This document shows, piece after piece, positions 1 to 64,000 of a DNA stretch of 64,000 nt; position 1 is the stretch's first letter; each line of letters starts with the position of its first letter. A model generated the notes under the pieces. The model had not been told where the DNA came from. It made no database searches and saw only the letters and a program-made list of their open reading frames with translations. Origin of the DNA: Latrodectus hesperus (Eukaryota > Arthropoda > Arachnida > Araneae > Theridiidae). The DNA lies in the NCBI GenBank assembly GCA_037975125.1, contig CM075860.1, forward strand, positions 24,820,774 to 24,884,773. The letters run 5' to 3'. The position numbers were made by a program, and so were the translations under genes.

Positions 1-166
1 ATTGTAAATATAACTTATAATTATGAATAACAAATTTTCTACTCATATTAAGATCAAGTCTGTGAAATTTTATTCAATATCGGAATTTATATTTTCGTTG
101 GTGTAAAGGAAATAGATATCTGCGTTGATTATTAACATATCAAATCAACATAAAATTATTTTTATG

Positions 167-267
<101 letters not shown>

Positions 268-1627
268 CATACATAATTATTATTATTTATTACTATAATT
301 CCTGTGCATTTTTTTTAATCCGGGTACTGTATGTTTTATTCTAAAATAATTATTAGCAACATAATCAATTATGAATAAAAAATATTTCTTTAAAATCTTT
401 TAAATGCAAACACGTGATTAATTGATTAGCAAAATATATTCCATATGTATGACAGATGTACAGCATTTAATGGGTGATGACTATTTTGTATGATTGAAGT
501 GAAAAAGACAAATAACAAAGTAGAAAATAATTTATTATAATCATACTTGTTTTATATTTCTTCTAAAAACAATACACACATTTAATTTGAGAGACAAAGA
601 TAAACATTATTTTGCATATTAGAACACAAGTACATTATTATTATATATTAGAACAAAATTAGATTATGTACATAACTTTTAAATATTTATTCAATTTATT
701 TTAATGTATTCCCAACAATGGATAAAAATAAACTACATGAATATACTTAAACTTATTTTCAAATTTTCTTTAGTATTTAAAGGAAATAAATATTTTGGAG
801 ATATAATTTCTGATACAAATTACATTAAAATATAATTTTTTCAGAATTAGGAAAAGTTTGAATTTTTTTTTAGATTGAGGATTAATTACTGTAGAGTCAT
901 CCTTTTTTTACTATAATTTTTAAGAAATAAATTTATACATGATCTGACTATGAAGAATTTTACTTCTTCAACAGCATGTCCCTTTTCCCATTTTTCAAAA
1001 GGTAGCTAAATTTCAGATTCATTCAGAGTCCTAATTACTAAAAATGTATATGCTCTGCGATTAGAACAAGCGGCAAGTAATATAACCTTTAAAAAAGAAA
1101 TCTGTTTCTTAACAAAACATCTCTCTGCATTTTATTTGCAGTATTTTTAGACAAACAAGATGAAATATTACAATAAAATCATACAAATCTGTTTCATAAT
1201 CCTCATAACCTTGATTTGATTTAATTTGCATAATATTTTGTTGTATATTACTAATATTAATTACATTATTAATTTGAGCGGTTTTAAGTCTAAAAATGTC
1301 ATTGATAGCTCTTATCGAAATTTTGAAAGCAGATTTATACTTTTACAGTTTTTCATTGTTTTTATTTGAATAATAAGAAAATGAAGAAAATTCTCTAAAA
1401 GATTTAAGTGAATGGTGAAATTCAGAATAGTGTTAAACAATTCAGCGGATTCTTTAATCTGGAAATGTGTTGGCTTCTTAACTACATTATCTGTATTACA
1501 ATATCTTGTGTAATTATGATTTATTTTTTATTCAATTATTGAGAATTAAATAACATTTAAAAAATTATCAATATGCTTTGGAAATAAAATTGCTTAAAAT
1601 GAATTAAAGAATCATATTATTAATTTT

Positions 1628-1672
1628 TATTTATTTATTTATTTATTTTTTATTTATTTATTTATTTATTTT
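1628..1672 (+). repeat. (TTTA)n tract at PKG acceptor
   Basis: Tandem TTTA units run nearly into the acceptor of PKG exon a and replace a conventional pyrimidine tract. Confidence 0.9.
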
Positions 1673-1682
1673 TTTTGCTTAG

Positions 1683-55719
<54,037 letters not shown>

Positions 55720-57417
55720 GTTTGTATTCCCATTTTCCGTTCGTTTGTTTTAGAGTGCGTTATTGAAACATGTTTCGAAGGATAAGAAAAGGGAATGCGA
55801 CCTAAATATATCCATTTATTTATTAGTGTTAAAAAAGTATTGCGAATCATTTCTGCATGAAGAGAACATTTTTGATTTAGACTTAATGCAGTGCCTACTG
55901 AAATGGTTCTCCCATTAGGGTCTGGCACTTTCTAATATCGGTTTCAGACAGGACATCGAATCTTGATAGAATTCCATGGAGATAGCTCGATATTGCTCTT
56001 CTTTCTATCATGTCCACCTACTTCTGGTCATAAGCATCACACGAAAACTTGATGAAATATGATGAGTGCTGTGGATCGTTTTTATGATTGGCTCTAAAAT
56101 TATCTCCGGACATCAGCATATCTTAAATTGAGTGAAAGTGCGTTATGCGTTTATTAAATTTCATTTCAATATCAAGTATATAAAGCTTGATTAAATTTAT
56201 ACCAGTCTATTTGGTTAATTTTCTTTAGCAAAAGTAGAATGGCATGGATTGGATTATTGTGTTTATTTTTCATGTTCAAAAGTACACAAATTGCGACATT
56301 AGCATAATACTAAATTCTTGTGGAATGGCATGAGTAACAATGGGTATGGCATTTTTCTCAAACATGACCATCTGCTTTCTGAAATTAGCATCGCACAAGA
56401 ACGAGCCCGACAGGATCATATTTAAAATTATAGCTGGATTGTTATAAATGGCAACACCCCACCGCCAAATCCTGAAAATCATGTCACATGTCTCCAACAT
56501 CACGATTTCAGTTTTCTATTTGATATTTTCCTTTCCTGCGCACATTTCACGTGTTCATTCGCTCTGTACTGAAAGCAGACGTCGAGAATAAGGGACCTCA
56601 TATAACATAAAAGGACCCAGCGCTGCCACGTTGACATTAAATCCTTGTGAAATTTCAAGGATTGGGAAATTTTTACGATCTTATCCTTTCAATTTTTATG
56701 ATATTATTGAAATTCTATTTTATGTTAAGACAGCGAATTTTGTTAGAAGAGCATGAGTTTTATTAATATTACAGGATTTTATTTGACCCCAATCTTGGTG
56801 AAGTGACATACATGTGACTTTAAGTGTATCTAAATTGTCAGCCTACATTAACATAACAACAAATAACTGAGGAAAATTTCATCCGTGCCAAATATGGTTT
56901 TTATTTCAATGTTATCTAAAATTGACACCCGAGAGTTCATGTATCACAAAATACTTGAATCGTGTAGTCAATGGAAGTAACTTTTTTATTTCGATTGAGT
57001 CAATTATTGTTGAAATATTTACACGGCGCAAAATCTTGGAGCAATAATCTGGCTGTTTGTGTATGTTCTTACTTTGATTGCATCTGAAGTTTACCTCTTA
57101 TGCTGTTGAAATGGCTGACGAAGCATTTCTTCGCTCGGATTCTTTAAAAGAGAGGGGTGGAAAGTAACTAAGCGCACGCGCGTTTCGAATTCTGCTGGCC
57201 ATTTTTCAATATTTATTGCCTTTGAATTAAAATGTACACCTTGTAAATTGAAAACAAAAATTTTTAATTAAAAGAGTTGTCAGTTTGACGCAAGTCTTTT
57301 TAGTATTTATTGCTTCATTCTCTGTCTGCTTGTAATAAAGTTTTAATTTTGTGATATATTTTACATTATTCTTATATATCAGAAATATTTTTTTAAAAAA
57401 AATAGCATAGCTTAAAC

Positions 57418-57745
57418 ATGAGTAAGTTTAATACAGAAATATTGATGGCTGTTGCTCTGGATTGTAATGATGCCAAAAATTGGCTGATGCAGCAAAAGTA
57501 TCAAATTTTAATTTGATGAAAGAAATACAATCAGAATATAAAAATTTCTTAAATTATATTAAGATGTATGAAGAAAGTTTATTGGATAAGGTAACACGTT
57601 TAATGATAACAAGGAACATAATCACGAGTTCTTTAAGACCTTTTAAAGAATTGAAAGCGACTTTCTGGCAACAGGTAGAACGTATGAAAATTTAAAATTT
57701 ACAATTATTTCTTTTAACTTTGGTACAAATAATACAGAAAACGTG
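57418..57745 (+). pseudogene. PIF/Harbinger (HARBI1-like) transposase N-terminal fragment
   Basis: One frame gives NLMKEIQSEYKNFLNYIKMY with EESLLDKVTRLM and RPFKELKATFW. After a single frame change LATGRTYENLKFTIISF follows. This matches the HARBI1-like order 'F.N.lRM....F..LL..v.P.i' then 'LRFLATG.tY..L.f...iS'. The DDE core is absent; no terminal repeats found. Confidence 0.62.
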
Positions 57746-58191
57746 AGTCAATTATAAAAATTTTCCATAAGAAATATTTGAAAATAAAAATAATTCTTAA
57801 AATCATTTATTCATTTATTAAGCTACGCTTATTATAAAAGATTTAAAACTCTCTAAATTGGATTCAATAAATTAAATTTAAAATTTTCGTTCATTTTTTT
57901 CCTTTAATTAAAACAAAGAGACATGATAATCATTTAGTTTAAATAAAATTAATAATGGAAAAATTTAATGCAGTTCATTAACTGAATTTTATATGTTTTA
58001 ATTCAAGGAAAATTAAATAGTTTTAAGCATTCTCTCTCTCATTACATTTTTTAATAATATTTCATACCGCGAACATATAATAAACATAAAAAAAAATTTT
58101 CAATTTTTTTCATTCACTTTTGCAAACTTTCCTCAATTTATAAATATCTTATAATTTAACGTACATTTTCTTTTTATTTGATTTGGTATGG

Positions 58192-58374
58192 TCCAGGTCT
58201 TCCCAACCTTTTTAGCAGACGGACCCCTTTTCCAGGCAAAAATCCACTGTCAGTCAAGCGCATAGTAAAATGAAGCCCATCGGAATCGAAACCTCTATAA
58301 TGCAAGTGCCAATTCTTCAATAAGCCCACGACAAATCCCCAACGTCCGCGGACTACCCTTGGGAAGCCCTGGAG
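58192..58374. mobile_element. Short hAT-like MITE
   Basis: About 180 bp with imperfect inverted ends: CCAGGTCTTCCCAACCTTTT on the left and GGGTAGTCCG / GGGAAGCCCTGG on the right. The 'CAGG..TTCCCAA' ends and inner AGCAGACGGACCCC resemble hAT non-autonomous elements. No clear 8-bp duplication visible. Confidence 0.45.
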
Positions 58375-61300
58375 TCAGTGACAAATAAGACTCCTCTTCT
58401 GTGAGTTTTTGGTATTGTCTGTGTTACAGACATTTTAACAGATAAAACGGAGTCTGTGAAGTTTCAGTAAATATTGTCGCCAAGAAGAGACACGCGACTG
58501 CGCAGGAAGGTATTGCTTACTTCCTGTAATTACAGGAAGGATAATCAGAGCTTGCTTCAGTTTTCTTCAATCTGCCCACACGCGGAACAATTTTCTGAAC
58601 AAACACGTCCAAGCAAAGAAATGCATCGTCTGTGGCGGCCTTTCGATTTGAACGATTTTACTATTATTTCGGCAGAACTTAAAATTGTCTTCAGAAGGTC
58701 TAACGTCCTAATAAATGACTCGTGATGATTTATGTATTTTTCTTGTTTCAATTTGTTTAAGATTTTCACAGAGCATAGCACACATCAGATATTCATGAAA
58801 TCGCATGCATGTTAATCGGCATTGTTCTCATCTAAAATTTGCTTTAAAAACGTCATTTATAAACATAATGACACATCACGTATTTATTTATATGAACCAC
58901 TAATATATATATTTATTATTCTAAATGAATTGATGTATTTTTAAAAGCTAATATTTTTATTAGAATGTTAACATTTATTTAATTTTCGCTTGCAATATTT
59001 TTATCATTTTGGAAATGAATGCTTGAATTTTTTAACTACGGAAACACAGTGCATTATGCAAATGAACTGTAATTATCTTTTAATATGGTTTATGGGTTGC
59101 ATTTTAGAATTACCATCCATATTTTTAAATTTACACTTTATTGTCATTTAATTTTTAACTAAAGTTATCTAAATTTTAAAAAATAACATGATCAGCTGCA
59201 ATTATATACAGTGTAAGTACTAAATAAAATTTTTAATTAGTTTTTCTGCAGTTATGAAATATTTTGCGAATAAGAACATTGCGGTTTTGGGAATTTATCT
59301 AAATAATGTTTCATTAATTTTTTCTTAATAATAATTCCTTAAAAAATGATAAATGCTTCTTTATTTAAGAAATATATTATATTTTTCTATTATATTCTTA
59401 ATTTAATAATGACAATATGTGTTTGAAATAGAAGAAGAGAAAATAACGTTTTTTATATAATTTTTTCCATTAAAAATAATCTGATAATAAAAATCTTAAG
59501 ATTAAAAATATAAAAGAAAATCCATGCATTTTTATAAAAAGGAATTTCAATTGTTTTAGTAATAAGATCGAATAGTAAAAATATTTTCTTGACGGGTAAC
59601 AAATAATATAATTAAATTATAAAATTGTTTTTTTTTTTTTTTACATTTTTAAGAATTTTATTTAAAATTATGATTTGATTATATTGCACATTAGCAATCA
59701 CAATACCTATTTTAAAATTGTTTTCTTTTCACTGAAACCTTTAGTTTTAAGAATAAAATATAAAACCTCGTAAAACGTTCAAAATATCAGAAAACATTTT
59801 GAAAACAAACCATTGTAAAAGTAAACAAGTAATAAAAATACCTCAATGTCCTTTTACTCAAGTTTCAAAATATCAGATACTTCCGCTTTTGTAAAGATCT
59901 TACAAATAATGAATTCCTATAAAAGATAGTATATATAAAGAAAAGTTTTTCGGGGAAGTAAATAGCTACATGACGAAATCATTTTGTTTTCTTCCTCTCC
60001 TTGTTTCCAAATTATTTATTTTTGCTATAAAATTTGTGTCATGTAAGTCTTCATTTTATTCTTTTAAAAATGGCGAGTAATGATTTTTGCCGTATTTACA
60101 AGCATTACTCGCCATTCGATCATATCAGTACTGAATAATATTTTAATTATCATAATTGTACTCTGAGTATTAATTGTATAAAAATAAAGTAGCCTTTTAT
60201 AAACAGAACACTTAATGCAGCAAAAAGGAATTGTCGTCTTAGTCGATATATTTTGTCTTCTCAATACAAAAGTAATTTTTTATAAGAGAGAGCATTTCTC
60301 TCTTTAAGAACAAAAATAATTTCATTGAAGAATGATACTAATTTTACAATAATTCAAGAAAAAGCTATTATTCTTCCATAAAGACACACAGACCTTGTTC
60401 ATTATTTCCAAGATAAACTGCATATCATTTCCTCTGCGGTAAATAAATTTTCTATTTTAAATATATGAGCTTTCTGTAAAAACTATTGAGCAGAAGTTCA
60501 CAGGACATGCATAAAAAGATGGTAAAATAGTTTTCTGCAAAAAAATCTCCTCCAGATAGCATTCAGCGTTTCACCAACTACATATAAAAGCAGATGAAAA
60601 AAAAATGTCATTTGTGTGAAATTTTTTTTTTTGTCCGAGCAGGAAGACTTGCGATTTGAAACTGGTAGAAGAGTTAATCGACATCACTTATACCTCAACC
60701 TTAAGATAAATCTCGCTGAGATTATGCATAAACGTAGTTTACGGGTAAGTTTTTCACTGCAGCTTTACGAAAATTTCAGCTTTTTAAGCGGTTACGAGTA
60801 AGACTGTTGAAAAAATTTAAAAGATATGATGAAGAAATTTAAAACAATGGGATCATTAGCCACAAAGAAGACCAAAGAGTGGTTAAAACATGGATCAGGC
60901 ATAACTACAAGTGAAGGAAGATAAGATGCTTCAACTCATGAAAAGCTCTAATGTTCAAAGAGTCGTTGGTCAACCTTAGTCCTTTGTTTTTTCAAATGAT
61001 GTTACGCTATAATGCAGTTGCTTGTGAACCAGATGACATAATCTGCTGAAGTCACTTAAGAAATTGTGTTACACCATTCAGAATGCTATAAAATCGAAAC
61101 TAAATGCCCATAGAATAATTTTGTGAGTAACATAAGGCCCATTTCCATTTGGTCGAGGAATATAAAAATGTTTTCTTAAGCGCGTGTGAGCAGAAAACTC
61201 ATTCACATCAGAAAATTCACATGCACTTAAGAAAAGATTTTATATTCTAATCATGTAATGGATTAGTGCAATATAACTGATTCTGGCTTTTTTTTTTTTT

Positions 61301-61891
61301 TTTTTGGAAGAATTTAAAGATTTAAGTCTCGTCTTCTGTTCTGTCAAAAGCCGAAATAACGCATTTCATTGGAGCAATATGTTATTCCGGCTTCGCTGGC
61401 AAGGTAATGTCTTCTGAGAGTAGGGTTCAAGCTCCTCCTCGTATGGCCACTTTTGATAAACATGTTATCATTTCACTTACAGAATTATCAGCCTTTGCTA
61501 GAAATCAGAGAAGGCTAATCACACTCACTTGGGCTTCCCTTAACTTAAACCTGTGAAATATTTTAAAATAGGACTATCTGAAAAAAAATAGTCTATCTTG
61601 ATCCCTTTACATATGTGTATAATATTAAATACGCACACATAGCGACATGCAGAACTGTGCCCCAAAAATGTTCTCACCAAAGCCAACAAGCAGACCTCGC
61701 AGGAAATCCCACGGGAGTCGACTGGGAGCTGATTCACAGTTCGGATACAATGAGATTTATGGTTACAGTGAAATACATAATAAAAAAAGAAACCAAACAT
61801 AGAAAATGTAGTGCTAGAAACGCAGGGACTATTTACAGGAGAAGTATTCTAGTCCTGTCTGTACTGAAATATTTAAGTGTTATTGCCTAGG

Positions 61892-62870
61892 GCAGGGATG
61901 GCGAACCTTTTTTGATGTTCGTACCACAAAGTCATTAAAATTCTTTTTTATATAGGTAACGTCCCATAAAAAATTTCATTCGAAATATTAGTGTGGTGAA
62001 ACTATACGTAAGTATAATTAAATAAATAAATAAAAGCAATTCTTCTATCAACAATTTTTTATTAATCAATGTTTTACAAAAAGCAATATGCTAGAAACAA
62101 AATTTACGGCAAAAACAATTCTTTTTAATGTGATTTTTGTTACTGTACACAAGATGATAAAGATTTAATATCTGGTTCATATTTAGTTATTTTCAACAAT
62201 ATGCACGCAGAGCTCGATTCTCACCCGTCATTCTATTCCTATATTTATTTTTTACAAAATTCAATTCTGAAAATAGAGATTAACATGCCCAAGTCGATGA
62301 AAATATTGATAAAATTTTCTTTGCTAATTTTTTTTTTAAATAATTAAACGTGTCAGGGATTGTATTCAATTTCATCTTCTGCAATTTTATTTATTTTATC
62401 CAATAATAGATTACTTTCAATAATTTCTAAATCATTTCTTAAATCAACAAAATTTTGGTTCCGTATGGTACTTGACTGAAAAATCAACTAATTCCATTTG
62501 TAATTCATTAAAATTTAGCCACTCAAGGACTTTTAAATTTAACTTTTCAATTGGTATTGTATCAGGATATAAAATAAATTTTAAGGTTTCTTCAAATTCT
62601 TTAAATTGCGTAAACCTTGCAGAAAATTCCTGGATCTGAGAATGAATTACCATAGAAAATTTTTTCGTTAATGACTCTTTATTTGGTTTTTCGTGAAATT
62701 CAATTTCAGAAAAAAAAATGTTTGTACTCAGAAAATAATTATATGAATTTGAAAGAATATCACGATTAAAAATCTGTAATTTGATTTCGGACGCTTTGAT
62801 TTAGTCAAAAGTTTTAATGACTATTTCATTAACATCTTGTAGTTTTATATTTGGGGGCCAAGTCATACTT
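61892..62870 (-). pseudogene. hAT transposase C-terminal part (SCAND3/ZBED5-like), broken
   Basis: The right-hand terminal end of the element lies at 61892 (CAGGGATGGCGAACCTTTTT, an hAT-type end). On the minus strand EFSARFTQFKEFEETLKFIL, DTIPIEKLNLKVLEWLNFNE, LQMELVDF, FVDLRNDLEIIESNLLLDKI and LKITKYEPDIKSLSS follow the C-terminal order of SCAND3/ZBED5-type hAT transposases. The catalytic core is missing beyond 62870, where a LINE begins. Confidence 0.68.
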
Positions 62871-62871
62871 C

Positions 62872-64000
62872 AACCTCCGGTGACCCAGACCTTCGGGTTC
62901 TTGAAGATACTTACTCCTTACCATGAAACCTCCCACAAATGATATTGATACCGCATCGCCTGTCGCTCAGGGGTGCGGCCGGGGTTTAGGCAGAAGGCTT
63001 CGGTTGTAAAATAAACTACAGTCTCCAATCCCGCATAACGGTTCACTCAAAATCCTCCAGTGCAATATAAACGGTTTATCCACCCCAGCAATGAGAACCA
63101 AGCTGGATCAAGTACTTGAAGTTGCTGACAAAAACATGGTGCCCAGATTATTGAATTGCAGGAAACCAAACTTAGTGATCACACTAAACTTAAAATAAAG
63201 AATTTCGGTATTTACCGGACGGACAGACCCGATCAAAGGGGAGGAGGCCTGGCCTTTCTAGTCAGGAATGTTAACTTTCGGAGTATACACTTACCTGCTG
63301 GAGGCTCTTACTTGAAAAAGCAGGGCATGTTCATTAATTGGAGAAGAAAGGTGATTAATATCTTCAATATATATCACCCTCCTAACCAAGGTCAACTCCC
63401 TCAAGAATTATTTAACTGTATTGACGAAAACTCCATAGTCCTAAGTGACGTCAATGCCAAACATCAGATTTGGGGCAGCTCCACAAATAATGTTAGAGGC
63501 AGCGATCTATTGAGGGCAGCCGATGATAAGGCTCTTATCTTTCTAAGCGATCCATCTCCAACACATACGTCCCTTAGCTATGGGACATCAGAAGTCTTGG
63601 ATGTTTCTCTTGTTAGCCCTGAACTCCACCCACACTGCAAGTGGAAAATTCTCGATAGCATCGGAAGTGATCATCTATCCATCCTCATCGAAGTACAGAT
63701 TAACAGAAAAACTTCGACTTCTAGCAAGAATTTCTGGAACTTTAAGAAAGAAAACTGGGATCACTTTAGACAACTTGTTGAAAATGCATTTGAACAAAAG
63801 GCTCTTACAGACAACTTGGAGCAGGAGTGGAATAAATTTAAGCACTCTATCATCCATGCTTCCCATCAATCAATTCCTAAAAAAAATTTTAAAGTCTGAA
63901 ATCTTTTTTTCCAACAAAGGGATCCCGAGATGAGAGTCGTCATCCTTGAAAGAAATGCCGAGCACAGGAAGCTCTCCCAAACTTTTGATCCAATGGATAA
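62872..64000 (+). mobile_element. Jockey-type non-LTR retrotransposon, 5' part, runs off the window
   Basis: A GC-richer leader (CCGCATCGCCTGTCGCTCAG and GTGCGGCCGGGG) precedes an APE-type endonuclease reading frame, with pol sequence still running at 64000. The composition switch at about 62870 abuts the hAT fragment. Confidence 0.8.
63049..64000 (+). pseudogene. Jockey-type LINE endonuclease/pol ORF, 5' end
   Basis: An APE-like endonuclease nicks target DNA for reverse transcription. LKILQCNINGLSTPAMRTKL (catalytic Asn) is in a first frame to about 63140. A one-base loss shifts to the 247-residue open frame: ELQETKL-type Glu motif (QETKL), GGGLAFLV, INIFNIYHPPNQ, SDVNAKHQIWGS (family GDFNAxH), SEVLDVSLVS, and GSDHLSILIEV with the catalytic His. 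A TGA at 63897 interrupts it, and the same frame goes on (NLFFQQRDPEMRVVILERNA) to the window end. Few lesions indicate a young copy. Confidence 0.85.

Larger units (their letters stand above)
55720..64000. other. Intron or 3' flank after PKG exon k
   Basis: More than 8.2 kb without the family's WF-x-GFDW C-tail exon. 55740-57410 and 58380-61880 are AT-rich and unassigned; the named TE fragments account for the remainder. Confidence 0.5.

Overview
The window is AT-rich eukaryotic DNA. Small GC-rich exons sit in long introns packed with transposable-element remains. The TE mix (mariner, Tc1-like, Merlin, Harbinger, hAT, jockey-type LINEs, tRNA-derived SINEs and a Maverick/Polinton) and the intron size suggest an arthropod, most plausibly an arachnid such as a spider. 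Species assignment is inference.

Host gene: one plus-strand gene spans the window, a cGMP-dependent protein kinase (PKG; foraging/PRKG1-like). Eleven internal exons (1683-1746, 8461-8538, 8904-9007, 12089-12157, 16911-16985, 18028-18145, 42966-43105, 45525-45614, 48954-49095, 49484-49647, 55534-55719) join in one reading frame of about 410 codons. They cover the second cyclic-nucleotide-binding domain and nearly the whole kinase domain. The 5' exons (N-terminus, first cNMP domain) lie before the window and the 3' exon(s) after it. No other host gene was recognised.

Layout: 1-8460 holds the first intron, with a Merlin remnant (about 2.1-2.85 kb), a Tc1/mariner-like pseudo-element (3428-4691), an internally deleted mariner (4700-5592), a SINE-like unit and a decayed LINE (about 6.57-7.3 kb), and a 37-bp foldback (7951-8026). 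9-18 kb is mostly featureless AT-rich intron with one SINE. The 24.8-kb intron 18146-42965 contains a TA microsatellite, a minus-strand LINE RNase H tail (about 20.6-21.4 kb), a SINE with target-site duplications (23378-23660) and the main accessory element: a 14,040-bp Maverick/Polinton (26886-40925), flanked by TTATAA duplications and bounded by about 0.4-kb imperfect inverted repeats. 43-64 kb holds the remaining kinase exons plus SINEs, a Harbinger fragment, an hAT-like MITE, an hAT transposase tail and a jockey-type LINE running off the right edge.

The Polinton carries a virus-like gene set. A leftward structural block encodes major capsid, minor capsid/penton, an adenain-like protease, a pX-like small protein, a fibre-like repeat protein and a WxxI/LSExFI repeat protein. 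A rightward block encodes the packaging ATPase, a membrane protein, a phospholipase A2-like protein, a DUF5679-like zinc protein and a DD35E integrase with a chromodomain-like tail. A leftward KilA-N gene and a rightward, N-terminally shortened protein-primed family B DNA polymerase follow. Most genes are broken by stops and frameshifts, so the copy is an inactive fossil. Its layout still shows AATAAATG start junctions, paired operator-like palindromes between the divergent blocks and hairpins downstream of genes.
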